Origin: Timema cristinae
Lineage: Eukaryota; Arthropoda; Insecta; Phasmatodea; Timematidae
Length of the DNA: 64,000 bases
Assembly (NCBI GenBank): GCA_039000515.1
Contig: JBCFYV010000012.1
Coordinates: 8,612,287 to 8,676,286, forward strand
Reading direction: 5' to 3'
The notes under the pieces were generated by a model. That model saw nothing but the letters and a program-made list of their open reading frames with translations. It was not told the DNA's origin and searched no databases. Position numbers and translations under genes: made by a program. Shown piece after piece: positions 34,311 to 47,489 of the stretch (position 1 is the stretch's first letter; each line of letters begins with the position of its first letter).

Positions 34311-36657
34311 TTATTGATCATTTATTAATTTGATATAACAATTAAACTATTTATCTCATCCCTTCTAAGACAGGTAGGGGCACATTTTTTCTTTCATTCT
34401 CTCATTTTGTCAAATACCTGTTTTATAATTTTATTCTTGCATTACATTTGTAACTCTTACAAAGGTTAATCTCCTTGAGGACTTCTAAATTATTACTCTG
34501 CGAATTCATATTGGTGAAAAAATGATAGATCATGCCTTCAATTATGCAATCAAAACTCAAGAAATATTCACAAATCAAAAGACAAGGATCACAGTTAAAA
34601 TGGTATAAAATTATAAGTTACAACAGATTATTGATTTTAGATCTGATTACAATAAACAACTAGCTCTGCATCACGTAAGGAGTGAATCGCTTCCGGTTAT
34701 CGCTTAGAATGTTCTTGTACATCGAAAAGCTGCTCTATACATCAAACGTAGAGCGGGGATAATACCTGAAACTAGTCGTCTTTGTAGGAGTATACAGGTA
34801 CTCTGTCACTTTTTTTTTCACTCTAAAGAACTTAGCTGATTTTTTGCAAAACACATAGGCCTGCATTCCTTTTCAATGTGTTATGAAATGTATCTATCTA
34901 TCTGCCTTGGCTCTACAAGTTGTACCAAACACAGTACTATCTGATTACTTGTAGAACAGCCCCAAAGAGTCCGATGGCTGTAAACCTCGCGTTTCAAGTT
35001 TGTTGATGGTGTCAGGAAGTGTTTTATAGTGTGCCTAATTGAATACAAGAGCACTCTGCAACTCATTCTTCTCCCAAACACTGATTGCAGATTTGATACT
35101 AGTTGCATCTTCAGGATTCAGCTAACTCAAAATATACAACCATCCAATCACAACAATTTCTCCCGTTCCCTTCTGTCTCCATTGGCGCTCTCAAATTCCA
35201 CTACCGTCCAAAGACCATAGTTGATCTTTGCGCTACCTACCCGAATCCCTGTTCATGGTCAGTTGTAAAATAGACTACATAAATGGAGTTAAACTAACGT
35301 CACCTGCTAGATTTTTTCTTGACAGTTTAGAAAATGTTTTTTTAAATCATTTATAACTATTGTATTTATAACTTTATATGCATATTAGCGCAAATATGCA
35401 TTTATATTTGAAATTTGCATTAATATGCATATACAACTTGGTAGTTTTGTTTGGTATTGCATAAAATAAATATCTAATATCTAAAGTGTGACATTATAGA
35501 TACTACCCTTGTTTATTTAATAATTTTAAAACATTTTAAGTGTAAATATTATTAAAATACGATCACATGGAGCTTAGTTAGTTATCCAAGAATGACGTAT
35601 TTCCACAACGTGTTTTTTTAAAATAAAAACAAACACGGCATCTGAAAGATTTACGAATTTATGAGGACTTGGAAATAATATATAAATAAACAATGAGAGG
35701 TAATATTGGACACTTAACAGTGCAGGTTAATTAAAATTTTCAATTTTCATCGGTATGGACAATATTTATAAACAGTGTTTTCGTACGGAGGTCATTGTCA
35801 TTGTTATGTTTAAGTTAACAATCAAGAAAACTAGAGTGTGAGCGAGAAGATATAGACCAAACAAGAAAGAGGGATTTTTTTTTTAGATCTAAATGCCACG
35901 AGCTTCGAATTTCATGGACCGTAAATTTAAAAAGAAAAGTTATTATCTTATATCGATTCGATTCTATTTTCAAACTATTTCCATTATTATTTCTTACCTC
36001 TCCAGTTTAATATCAGTTTAAATCTACAGTTTTGGGAGTATTACTTATACGGTAAGAGCTCACCTCTCCAACTCCACTAAGGACAGTTTTTGAATTATCC
36101 CTGGCGGAAGTGATCTGGCCCATTTTGCATTTTTATCGAAGTTATCTTAATCTTGGCGTCGTTTTAAATATTTCCTAAATCAACAGTTGTGAATTTTCTC
36201 ACAAGCGTAAATATTCTCAAAAGGATACTAAAGTTGAAAGTTAATGTGTCAACAGTTAGCCCTGGATCCCAACTAGGGCTGAGAATATTTGTGAGAAGAG
36301 TTTATAAATATTAACTGTATTATGAAGATTTTCATCATTCAATAATTTTCTACAATATTTTTTCATCAGAAGACTAAATCAATGAGTGAAATGTTTCTGT
36401 TTTTATCTCAAAGGTATCCCTCATCATTTGAAGTCATCTAAGAACATCTTTTACTCTAAATATTCTACAAAATCTGAACTGCTATCATTAAACCTTTTTA
36501 TATATGAACAAGTTTACATTTTTAAATATTTAATATCTGTCAACTTTTGTTGTCATAATTTTTCAACATTTATAACTGAACATTGCTCCCAGATTTAGAA
36601 TTTAATATAAAAAGTTTGACATATACTTAAGTTTTTACATTTCAAGTATATTCATTA
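34311..36657. other. Intergenic, no recognised gene
   Basis: AT-rich. Frames at 34881-35108 and 35029-35220 overlap on opposite strands and resemble nothing known to me. Confidence 0.5.
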
Positions 36658-39600
36658 CTAGCTTTTGCCCACGGCTTTCTCGCGTTAATATAGATTTTGA
36701 CAATAAATTCAGGTTGTCGTTCCAAACAGGAAGTATGAAAAAAAAGAGATAAAGAAACATATAAACTACACAATATAAATAAGGATTAAGTGTAGGAGTA
36801 GAAAAGAAGTAGCAGAGTGTGTGTCAGTAGAGTCATAGGTTATGCCTTGCCGCGAATTGAACATCCCACTCCATCTTAAATTTTACCCACAGTTAATTAA
36901 TATCCTTTATTTACTCCGCTTGTTCTTGGCCGTTGCAATCATGGGAACAGAATAGATCATTATGTTAGGACGCTCCTATATACTATGTTGTATGTCCTTC
37001 CATTTGGCGCAAATACATACAAATTCTGAGCATTGGACACACGCGAACATGCTATATATAGCTGCCATGGGAAAAACATGGCTTTTCCAAATGCACCACT
37101 GCTTACCTGCAATGATTTCCCTCGCGCTTTGTTAATAGTAATAGCAAAACTAAGTTTGATTGGAAACTGGAGTCTTTTGAATTGAAATGGTAGGTCAGTG
37201 GGAATTATTGGGATTCGAGGTATCATAAAACTTTCCCCTTTTCCCACACCTGTTAAAATGGTGCACAGATTATATTTTGCCCTAATTGTGTAATCCGAAG
37301 CCTCGCACCATTACATAATCGGGGTGCATCTAAATTTCGCATAAGCATAACTGGTACACCTAATTTCAATTGTAGTTTATGCGAGGGTACGCCCGATAGC
37401 TCCAGAGAATTTAAAAACTCAGCGGGATATGAAGTGATTGTATCTATTGACAAATACTCCTTTATTTCTCCCTAACCTCTTTCAAAATGTCAGTGTTGAT
37501 TTTGTTAACGATTTCATTTTTTGGTGCAAGAATTGCTCTTGCACACAACCAGTGATCACAATTTAAATTTAGTTGTAAGTCTGGGTAAACTTTAGCAGTG
37601 AGCTCCACATATTTTTCCACCAAACTATAGAATTCCCCTGTAAGTAAAATACAACCTTCAGCATCTGTGTCCAAACGTCCATTGCCAATTTTCAATAGTC
37701 TCTCTGCGTAATGTCCTACGTCATTATAAAGGTGGACTCTCATATTCATTGTTAGGCTGAATTTTTTTAATTTTTGCTCACAATCGTGATGACTTGAGAC
37801 AGGCTTTGATTTCATCTGCATGTGTGCCCCTCTGAATCACCGGCAGAGTTTGTCGGAAGTCACCAGCCAGTAAAACTACCATTCCTCCCATCATATCTGT
37901 ACTGTCTCGCAAGTCCTGAAGAGTTCGGTTTAACGTCTCTATAGCTTTTTTTGTGGGACATCGTACTTTCGTCCCACACTAAAAGTTTACATTGTCGTAG
38001 CATCATACCTCGAGAGCTATTTTTGCTGAAATTGCAGATGAGTGACTCTTCCTGTGCAAGTGCAAGATTTAATGGCAATTTTAGAACGGAATGTGCAGTA
38101 CGGCCGCCGTTCAGTAGTGTAGCTGCTATACCGGGGAAGTCACGGCAACAGCAATTTTCTGGTCTTTTCTTATGAACGCCAATAATAAGTTCAGCAAAAA
38201 CGTTTTCCCGGTTCCTCCAGGGGCGTCGAGAAAGAGGAACGCACCATTCCCTGACTCTACTTGACGTAACATCTGTTGAAATACGTGACTTTGTTCTGGA
38301 AGCAACCAAGGAACTAATTAGGTTACTTTCTGTTACAATGCTGTGAAATCATAGTTTAATTCCGAGTAATTTCATCGTTTAAGTATTTTCGTTGATCGTT
38401 GAGGGCTTACCATTCCAAAATCTTGAAGCTTCTTCCCCGTCATTGTCGTAGCACTGTTTTCAATTTTCGTCATCACTTCGTAGTAGATGTGCTCATTGAA
38501 AGTCATATCTGCATGTACTTGCTGTAGCAGTCACAAAATATCTTCCACCATGTACTCTTTGTACTTATCCTACAGCGTTTGAGGGTTGGAAAGACCGCAA
38601 GATGATATGAGGGTTGTGTAAAGTTCCCTGATTTTTTCTGATGATCGGCACTGCACTCTTCCCCATAGTTTCGTCCCAGTGGTTATCATTTCTAACAAAC
38701 GTAGAGCTTCACATGCTTCTCTATATGTTCGAATTCCTGACCATTGACAATTTTAAGGTCTCTATGGCTAGTTGGACCTCGAACATGATGCAATAACATG
38801 CGCAGACAAAAGCATTAAAGGTTCGTTACATGGACGGTGTAGACACGAGGAATTTCAAAAAAGAAAAAGGTAAAGAAAAAAAAAGTTTTTTAATAAATAA
38901 AATAAAAAAACCTAAAAGTTACCTAACCTAATAATTAAAACAGACAAACTATTGCCTTAAAGGTAAAAAAATATAATTAGAAGTAAGATAGCTAACCTAA
39001 AAATAATAAATGATAAACTATCGCTCAAATAAAAAAAAGGAACACCATAAAACAATTAAAATATTATTAAAATAGGACTAAACACAGATAAATTAACGTT
39101 AACTAATCAATGTTTGTAAACAAATGAATCTCAAACATGTATTGTTATTTCCCATCTATACGGTCCCCCAACTCCCTTTCTTCCCTTTATCCAAACTTCA
39201 CAATTATGATTTTAAAATAGCCATAGATAATACAAAACGATACCGCGTTTTAAAATATGCTCAGCGCCATCTATCGAGTTGTTAAGTACTAAACGTTAAA
39301 GCCACTTTAGTAAAAATAATATTTCTATTTGATTTCATCACAGTATTATACCAAACTGCTTACGACAGTTACGACAATTTTGTCAATTACCTTAACAGGG
39401 TGAAAAGACAGAGCTTAATTAGCTGAATGTAATCATTTTTAATAACTTCAAGATAAATGTGCCTAAAATAGCTCGGGAACAGAATTTATTAAGATCAGTA
39501 GGCCGAGTTGTTATGCCGGACGACCGTCTAAAAGTTATTTTTTTTCTATCCCTCGGGAACAGTACTTTTTTCTGGATGTAAGGTACCCTATGTCCTTTTC

Positions 39601-39845
39601 TGTATCCCTCGGGAACAGTACTTTTTTTTCTAGGTGAAAGGTACCTACCTTATGTCCTTTTCTGTACCCATGACAATGTGTATGTGAAATTTCATGATGA
39701 TCGGTTGAGTATCTTAGGCGTGATCTGTACCCATGCAAATGTATATGCGAAATTTCATGATGATCGGTCGAGTAGTTTAGGTGTGAAAACGTAACAAACA
39801 AACAAACAAACAAACTCACATTCGCATCTATAATATTAGTTAGGA
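36658..39845 (-). mobile_element. Helitron (minus strand), internally deleted, with both termini
   Basis: On the minus strand the element begins TCCTAACTAATATTATAGAT at 39845, with a following GTTTGTTTGTTTGTTACG run. It ends ...GTGGGCAAAAGCTAG at 36658, preceded by a GC-rich short hairpin region. The 5' TC, 3' CTAG and insertion between A and T (flanking A before TC, T after CTAG) are the Helitron rules. At about 3.2 kb it keeps helicase-derived sequence (36960-38820) but no recognisable Rep/HUH domain, so it is non-autonomous. Confidence 0.88.
36960..38820 (-). pseudogene. Helitron PIF1-like helicase, multiply frameshifted
   Basis: Successive minus-strand frames show, 5' to 3': a decayed N-terminal region (38820-38420), GIAATLLNGGRTAHSVLKLP (about 38140-38080), KLLVWDE (Walker B-like), LNSLELSGVPSHKL...GVPVMLMRNLD (37410-37290) and, near the C-terminus, LSFAITINKARGKSL...LYIACSRVS (37170-37030). 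These are the conserved blocks of Helitron helicases. The Walker A segment near 38220 falls across a frame change. At least four frameshifts make it non-functional. Confidence 0.85.
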
Positions 39846-41308
39846 TATTAGCTTACAAATGAAGCTATCGTAGCCCCACAGGAAGAGGATGTTGTTTGAC
39901 CTAAGATTACACGAAATAAATGATATAAAATATTATTTTTATTTATTTAATTTTATCCTCATACATTTACCACATTAATATTGAAGTGTTTATAAATTTT
40001 TTCCCTAAATATTGTTGCTGTACAGATACCAGTGTAAGCTATGTATCAAGTTGCTATGACAACCAGGTAGGGTCAGTGAAGTTGCTATTAGCATACAAAT
40101 ACCCAGTAGTCCGGAGAGTGTGAAAGTTTCGTGCATATGAGTAATACGTTTGTATTAACCACCCCCTTCTCCGTAAGTCTAGCTAATATTACATTATATT
40201 TATTTAGAAAATGTGAGAGTTTATAGTATAATTTCATAGTACTGTGTGTAAACGATATTTCTTATCATAATAAAGTTATCATATCCATATCAACAAAGGA
40301 AATGGTATGTGTGCAAAATACGCAGCCTTATTATAATGTGTTTGTAAATGGTCCCTTTTATTAAAAAAATAAAAGCTGATTGTACCTCATGTTTATCTTT
40401 TCTGCTGATGTTCTTTGGGCACTTATTTAAATAAGAAAATAGTAATGGTCCTCTCAACATTTGTTTTATTGAATAATACATAGGTTTACCATAGAGAAAG
40501 GGATACATTTCTCTATGGTTTTATGAAGCTGTGGTGTATAACAGGGTTTTCTTAAGTTTATATACATTTATACCATCACTTTGGTCTTTGAATCATCTAG
40601 ATGTGATAGATTTTTCAACTATAGTTTTTCTTATCCATAGTTAGTATTGTGAAAAGTATAATACTGTACGTTCATAAAGGCCTATATGAACGCGTATACC
40701 GGTTTCTAGACAGTAAAATGATCAAGTATTGATTTTGTAGCAATTATTGCTCCAAGTAAAACAAAATGGGCAAGTCAATCATAATCTCACCGACCAGGCT
40801 AGGCACCTCGAATAACAACACTTCTGGCCACATGAACAACACGCGAACGACTGCTAACGCTGTAAGGTCTCGCTGCTAGAGATCACCATCCTGCTAAATG
40901 CCACCACAACAACAATAACGAGAATAGAGTAGAAAATGATAGTATCTGCCAGGCCTTACCAGAAGAAAGTAGAAGTTTCGAGTGCCGCGCGCATCCCCCC
41001 CCACCTTTCTGTGTGTTTACCTCAGTGATCCCCACCATTTTGTGATCCCGTCTCTCTTGTTCGACGAGTGTGTGCACCATATATAAGACCGTCCGTCAAG
41101 TAAGACTCCACTCTTGGACTAGGCTTGGACATCTGTAGGACGAAGCGGAGGCTTCAAGGACATATTGATATAATGTAAGGAGAAATTCATTTTTGGCGTA
41201 AATTTAGATATTGTAACTTTTCAAAATTCTTGTTTGATCATTCTTTCTTTTTTAATTATAATTATTGAAGTCTTGTATGAATCTTCGTTCTTTTGCAGAA
41301 CATTGGGT
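39846..41308. other. Upstream intergenic, no recognised gene
   Basis: Nothing coding is recognised. The stretch 40780-41160 is locally richer in GC and holds the TATA-like box annotated at 41080. Confidence 0.5.
41080..41086 (+). promoter_or_regulatory. TATA-like box in GC-richer patch
   Basis: TATATAA, followed about 20 bp later by CCGTCAAGTAAG, which could hold a start site. No gene is seen downstream within 3 kb, so it may be the promoter of an old LTR or chance. Confidence 0.25.
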
Positions 41309-41602
41309 TTAACTTTATTTATCTCACATTTGTGAGTTGTGTTGCAATATGAGTTTAGTAAATATTTTTGTGGGAAAGTGGTTATAACTTTAAGTCAGAA
41401 CTTGTCAAATGTTAGTAAAGCTAGGCGTTACGCTTGACAGTTATACATATTAAATTAACTTTATTTATCTCACATTTGTGAGTTGTGTTGCAATATGAGT
41501 TTTGGAAATATTAATGTGGGAAAATTGTTTACTACATTTATGCCTGAAACTTTCAAAGTGTTAGTAAAGTTAGGAAGCTTCCTTGACATTTTTTAAAAGT
41601 AA
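41309..41602. repeat. 146-bp tandem duplication
   Basis: Two head-to-tail units both contain AACTTTATTTATCTCACATT followed by TGTGAGTTGTGTTGCAATAT, at 41311 and 41457. They diverge by substitutions and short indels after that. Non-coding. Confidence 0.85.
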
Positions 41603-44371
41603 CGTTATTTACAGTACTTGTAGATTTAGTAAAGAGCTACTTAGGAGGGTTCAGTAATTAGATTATCCCTTGACATTCAAGATTAGCGACGTTATGAGTA
41701 AGTATACTTGTTACGTATGTATAAACAATAAACTTTAAAACTTTTACTAATATGTTGTATTTTCGCAACTAGTACTGAAATGTGTCATATAGGAAGAAAT
41801 CATCTATAATATTAGATGTTGTCATACTCAAATTTAATAATGTCAGGCATTGATATTTAATTCACGTAATATGTCCGTGGTGAATAATATATATAAAAAG
41901 AAAAGAAAAACTTTAAATGTTTATGAAGTATTTTCCTTTTGGATTAATCGAATGTTATTATTGCGCTAAGTGATTTACTGCTATTGTATCTATGAGGAAC
42001 CATTTAAGATTCTTCAAAATATATGCATGTTTCTTTAATAAAACTTTTCAGAAATTAAATCAAAGTGCTCGTAAGACTTGAAATCTTTTAATATTGTAGT
42101 TATGCCCTGTTATCCCTAGGTTTTAGAGATGTTTAATATCCAAAACGCTTTTAACTTAGCCTTCGACCTCTTCGTATAATATTATTTGATCATTGAAGGT
42201 GGACCGTAGTTTTCCGCTTCTAGGAGTGAGTTGCGTGCACTGGGACCGTGTTGTGTACCCAGCATTTTTCAACACAAACAAAAAGTTAATCACACTGCGC
42301 ATCCTATTGGTCTATTTTTTTCCTATTTTTATAACACTGGACTATTTTTATATGTATATGTATTTTAACCCCTCTAATCTTAGAGCTTGGGTTACAATTT
42401 TAGAAGGTAGACTTTACAAATAGATGGAATAGAAAACACTTTTTGGTCAATATGTTAATATTTTAATTTTTAACTCCAATTTTGATTTATTAAATTCTAC
42501 AACAAATGCTTGAAATCATTGTTTAATTCGTTAATCCAATTAGGTCATAATATCATTTAATTTGATAAGCTAATCCCGCCCCCCACCTCGAGTTCAACAA
42601 CTTTCTTATCGAATTGATCATTTAGTTGGACATTGTTGCTTTGAGATAATGCTTCCAAGGTATTTGAAGTTTGAAACTAATTCTAATCCTGTCCTCTCTA
42701 AAAGTGTGTTTGAACTTAATCCTTTTCTGTTGACAATTATTTACATTGTCTTGGTATTACTGGTATGGAACTCCCCCCCTCCCCCCAATCCTTCTGTACG
42801 AGTCCCTGCCTGGTTCAATGTTTGCACTACCTAGTTAAAATACTGAAATTCCCTTATGCTTTCAATAAATACAAGCTAAACGGATATTGTACTTTCATTT
42901 TAATAATCGATTCAACTTGATCATTTACAAATTGTCTGTCTCAATGGTCTACTTAACTTTCATTGTATACATTATAAGGAAATAATGGCAACAGATGAAA
43001 AAAAAACTAAACATTATGCAATTGTATCCGCAAATTTGATAGAATAATATTTTGAATTTTTGGGATATACTTTGAAGAACAAATTAGTGTTATTTTAAAA
43101 GTGAGGGATGAAGCCAATTTAATAATTCCTTACCAAGCTTAAAGTACATTAATCATTTACCGTACTCAAAAAATATTTTACAAAATTAATGAAACAAGCA
43201 TTCCTTTTCAACAACAGAGTGAATATATGCTACCTCATTGTTGTCTACTTCTAACTTATTAATACTTATTAGTTCCTTATACCTCTATTAAGAAATGGAA
43301 TACTTATCAGAAAACAGAGTGGAAAATATATTTAGTAGCTTATACGATACAAAAGATTGACTTGAAGTTGATTAGTCTAAAGAATCTTGAATTACATCAA
43401 CCGTTAATTATATTTAAGCTTAATCGATGATTGCCCTACAAAAAAAAAAATAGATTGGGACTTATTTAAAATTAAGATGTACATGTTAATGCAAAAACAT
43501 GCTCTTTTTAAGTTTTTTCTCCACTACACATGGTACTTTTCTTTTGTCGAGGATTACGATCGTAGATCAATCGGTTAAAGATATGAATTATTTTTAAAAC
43601 GTTCGTGATTTATAATAGTATAATAATAATAATAATAATGAAATTTTAGCTGCAGATCCAGATAGTCCATTTGAGACTATATTGAATGCTCTAGAGTAGC
43701 TTAAGTATCATATCAAAGGCAAGGATTTGCGCCGATTCAAACTACTTAATTTGATGGAAAATAACATCCTTAGGCATTCCATTCCACAGATGTGAATTGT
43801 ACGAAAACATCATAATACCTTTCAAAATATTCTAATCTTAGATGTACGATAAAAGTGCTATCTAATCTACAAATACTTTGGTATGTTATTTTGGGATTTC
43901 AACTGGGCGCAGAGATATCGTAGCTTGAAGCTCTTGTTTATTCGATCACTGCAACTTAGAATAATGAAACGGTCCAAACAACGATTAAATATATAGGCCT
44001 AATTATTCTGACTTTAACAAAATTGTCGAATAAAATAATTCTTTCAAGGCTGTATCCATTAGTGGAATAGAAATTAAACAAAATATTATTCATGAAGTGT
44101 ATAAGAACTACCAAGAAAGAACAGGGGTGGGAGACGTTAGCACTACTTATTTGGTAGCATGTCAACACGTATTTAATACAAAATAATTGCCAGTATTTGT
44201 GGGCACGTGGATTAAAAGTAAATCTTGTTTGGTCTTATTTGCCGGTGAAAGAATTAAAATTCCAGCCAAGTGTAATGAGGATATATTTTTCCTAAATATT
44301 TACCAGCTACCCTATATGAAAATTCATACATATTCTCTCTAAATTTTACCTTCCTCATTTCCTACCTCATT
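41603..44371. other. Region upstream of P450 copy 2
   Basis: AT-rich. It has a short (AAT)n at 43620-43640, followed by about 170 bp with a broken plus-strand frame (DPDSPFETILNALE and on) that might be a transposon relic. No other exon is recognised. Confidence 0.45.
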
Positions 44372-44378
44372 TATATAA
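44372..44378 (+). promoter_or_regulatory. Candidate TATA box of P450 copy 2
   Basis: TATATAA lies 129 nt upstream of the ATG at 44507. A pyrimidine-rich stretch ending in AG at 44457 could instead be the acceptor of a 5'-UTR intron, in which case the promoter is farther upstream. Confidence 0.3.
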
Positions 44379-44506
44379 TTTACATAGAGCTTGACCACAG
44401 TTGCAGATAAAATTAATACTATTAAGTATCATATATTTATGTTCTATTTTATTTTAGGTAAAACAACACACTGCCGTTTATTCTTGGACCACTGTGACTT
44501 GCAACC

Positions 44507-44900
44507 ATGTGCATCTTCAGTGCCTTATGGTCATTTTCTTACTGGATCACCATTGCGATTATATTAATTTACGTCATCTATCTAGTTGCAACATGGAACT
44601 ACGATTATTTTTCGAAAAGGAACATCCCGTACTCGAGACCAGTTCCATTTCTAGGAAGCATGGCACCTCAACTATTTGGCAGAAAGTCGAATGCTGACGT
44701 AGTTTGGGAACTGTACAAAAAATACAAAGGTCACAGACTCTCCGGCTTTTTCCAGTTTCACAAACCAATAACGTTCATCAATGATCCTGAACTGATTAAA
44801 ATGATTGCAGTCAAAGATTTCGACCATTTTGTTGACCATGAAACTTTGGTCCCATCTGAAGTGGACCCACTTTTTGGTGGGAACCTTTTCTTTCTTAAAG
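44507..44900 (+). CDS. Cytochrome P450 copy 2, exon 1 (N-terminal, start codon)
   Basis: The ATG at 44507 opens a 394-nt exon ending at donor GTAAGT (44901), phase 1. Residues 8-32 are a hydrophobic ER signal-anchor. Then comes the proline-containing hinge IPYSRPVPFLGSM, then helix A and beta-1 up to FGGNLFFLK. This is the usual N-terminal layout of microsomal clan 3 P450s. The overlapping frame from 44494 (67 aa) is a shadow. Joined to the other exons and the homologue of exon 7 it gives about 530 residues, normal for CYP9/CYP6. The gene probably encodes a detoxification or other small-molecule monooxygenase working with NADPH-P450 reductase; the substrate cannot be told. Confidence 0.93.
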
Positions 44901-45061
44901 GTAAGTGTTGCTTGAGTCACTTTAACAAAAAATATTACAAAACTTTATTTACTTTTCATGTGTCCGATCGTGAATACATAAGTCCATTAGATGATAGATT
45001 CGTAGGTTAGAATGATCTATCTAAATAACGTGGTATATTTAACTTTATTCTACTTCTTTTT

Positions 45062-45300
45062 AGTATGCATTTGGGTTATATATACGTAAACATGAATTAA
45101 ATTAATGGAATATGGACGAAGAAGGTAAAATTTAAGAGAGAATGCACCTGCATTAGAGGGAGGAAAGACTGTGAAACTATTTAGGTAAAACCATCTTCAA
45201 TTCACTTGACCAGGATTTACATCTTGATTTTCCCGTTAAGAGCAATCTAGTCTAAAACAAGAGTGACGTGTTTGGGCCATTAGTTTCATCAACTCGGATG
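45062..45300 (-). repeat. Degraded SINE family B relic in intron 1
   Basis: Plus-strand ATGCATTTGGGTTATATATA, a body with TTTAAGAGAGAATGCACCTG and AACTATTTAGG, and a tRNA-like end CAACTCGGATG. The order matches family B in minus orientation but with heavy divergence. Confidence 0.4.
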
Positions 45301-45849
45301 TCTCATTTAATTTTTCTTATTTTTGAATGTAAACCAGGGAGAGTTTTTCCTAACGCAAATCATTATTTTTAAATTTTAGAGCTGAGTAAGGTGCAGACAG
45401 AATCATCAGTGGGAGCATTTGTCCCCCAACCATCACCTAAGACCTCATTATTTTAAAAACTGCTGAGTCCTAAAATGATGAAGTAAAACTATGAATAGAA
45501 ATTATATCATTGACTATGTGACAAATGCTTAGGCTAAACTTTAAACCAGGCATACTTCTTGAAATTCAAAAAAATCATTGACTAATTATATACATTAAAA
45601 GTGCCCCTGATTTCCTCAATAGAGAAATCCTACAAAAATAAATTAGATTTTATATATTTTAACTCTTCTCTTCCTTTCAAAGCACATTTCTGGGTGCGTA
45701 GCAGCAAATAATTGGTGAGATACGAAGATTTAGAGCCGTTAGCTTAGACCTATAATTTTTTTCTCTTTCATCCCCTATCCCTTTCTATCGTTTATCTGCC
45801 TTATGAAACGATAGGTCAAATGCACCAAATAAGTTGATAGTTAGTTGTT

Positions 45850-46076
45850 CAAAGGAAAAGATCGGTATAAGATTACGGCTACAAGTATTTCGAAAGTAGG
45901 TTGGTTATATTTTATCTCACATGGTCTAGATCAACGCACATATTGCACAAACACAGCCCGTTACACACCTCTCCAATCCACCACGTTCGCAATTCCACGC
46001 ACTCACGGTCCTCTCTCTCCTTCACAACAACCAGTCTCGCCAACTTCACGGAATAAGTTTCGGTGAGTTTCTAACA
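45850..46076 (-). repeat. LTR (3' LTR of the element)
   Basis: Shares TATCTCACATGGTCTA, CACATATTGCACAAACAC, CCACGCACTCAC and TTTCGGTGAGTTTCTAACA with 50960-51239. It has a deletion of about 40 bp relative to that copy. The left boundary is approximate. Confidence 0.7.
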
Positions 46077-46231
46077 CTCGGCCATCCTGTAGCATTCATC
46101 GTTCCTATGAAGTTTGTTCACACATGTACACATGTAATATACAAATGCACTCTCAAATAACTCTTAAACTATCTTACTGCTATATGGTGATATACACAAT
46201 ATACGGACAATAGCACACAATGCCATACTAA

Positions 46232-47489
46232 TCACATCGCTCCGGTGACAAAATCCTTTAGGTACTTGGGCCGATGTCGTTCTCGAATAGGCCGAGTCCT
46301 TGCTTGGTCTCTTTCAGTTTCACCGACATCAGAACTGTCTGAAAATGTCACAGGACTGATATCAGGGTTGGTTGTTTTCAGCTCTGATCCATTTGACCTA
46401 TCATCTTCTGACTCGTCACTCACAGGTTCACCAATATCAATCTGGTCTTTGCTACCCCATGACTCGAGTTGAGAAACGTGCGCAGTGGTGGCATAGTGTT
46501 TCTGTTTAACATCTCCTGTCAATTGACTAACTCGATAAGTGTTGCCATCTGGGAACACTTTCAACACCACAAGAGGACCTCTGTACTTCGATGCCTTTTT
46601 TGGTTCGCCAGTATGCACTGGTGTGCGTCGATCATCACCACTTCTCCAATGTTAAAACTTGAATGAGTATACCTTCTCTTATCAAAATATGCCTTCTAGT
46701 GAAGCTGTTCTACTATGATTTTATTGCGTACTGTTTCCTGTATTTCTGCAGGTGGTTGGTACGTGCTGTTCCCAGGTACATTGGTGGGACTCCAAAGTGC
46801 CCCATCATGATGCCGAGGTCGATAGCCGTGAAGTGCCTCAAAGAATGATATCCCAGTCGTCTTGTTGATAGCAGTGTTGAAGTCACGTTGAATCGTCTTA
46901 CTTTCTTATCTCAGTCCTTTACGTCTGCTCACTGAAATGAAACGGATATCATTGGCGTCAAGGTTGGTTCACTCGTTATACGTGCCCATTGGCTTGGGGG
47001 TGTCTAGCAGAGTTTAGTATATGGTATATTGCACGTGAAACACAAAGTTCTTCAAATACATATGAAGTGAAACACGTTCCTCTCTCACTGATTATTTTTT
47101 CCGGTAGACCACGCTCATAAAAAAAATATCAAGGCACTTCAATACACCTTTGGTGGACGTATCACGCACTGCATAAGATGCATAGATTTTGTCAGGTTAT
47201 CCACGATTACAAGGAGTTCACAATTACCCTTTGAGCTTCGAGGAAAAGTTCCTAAATGATTGATGTGCACAATTTGAAAAGGCCAAGTGCCTGGAGGTAT
47301 TGGGTTGAGTAGACCAGCTTTTCGTCGCCCTGGGACCTTACTCAAGAGGCACTCAAAGCAGTGAGCTATATTATGCTTAACATATTTTTTCATGCCAGGA
47401 AACCAGCATCCTCCTAGCATCTCCACATCACCTCCAACTGCACTATCCATAGCTATATCAGAAACTATTCTTACCAATGAAGTGATCAC
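46232..47489 (-). pseudogene. LTR retrotransposon integrase relic
   Basis: Read from 47489 down: a zinc-binding remnant (H...C..C in NIAHCFECL), then the core start PFQIVHINHLGTF and VIVDNLTKS. A later broken segment near 47060-46990 has LNSARHPQANGHV, the usual block before the last catalytic Glu. A C-terminal domain frame (46618-46232) starts with KYRGPLVVLKV and ends in a charged tail. The core position where HxDH is usual reads HINH, so the first catalytic Asp is lost. Several frameshifts. Confidence 0.75.

Noticed and set aside
43650..43830. Broken plus-strand frame after an (AAT)n tract, considered as an upstream exon
   Set aside because: It contains a stop, lacks clear splice sites and shows no P450 features.
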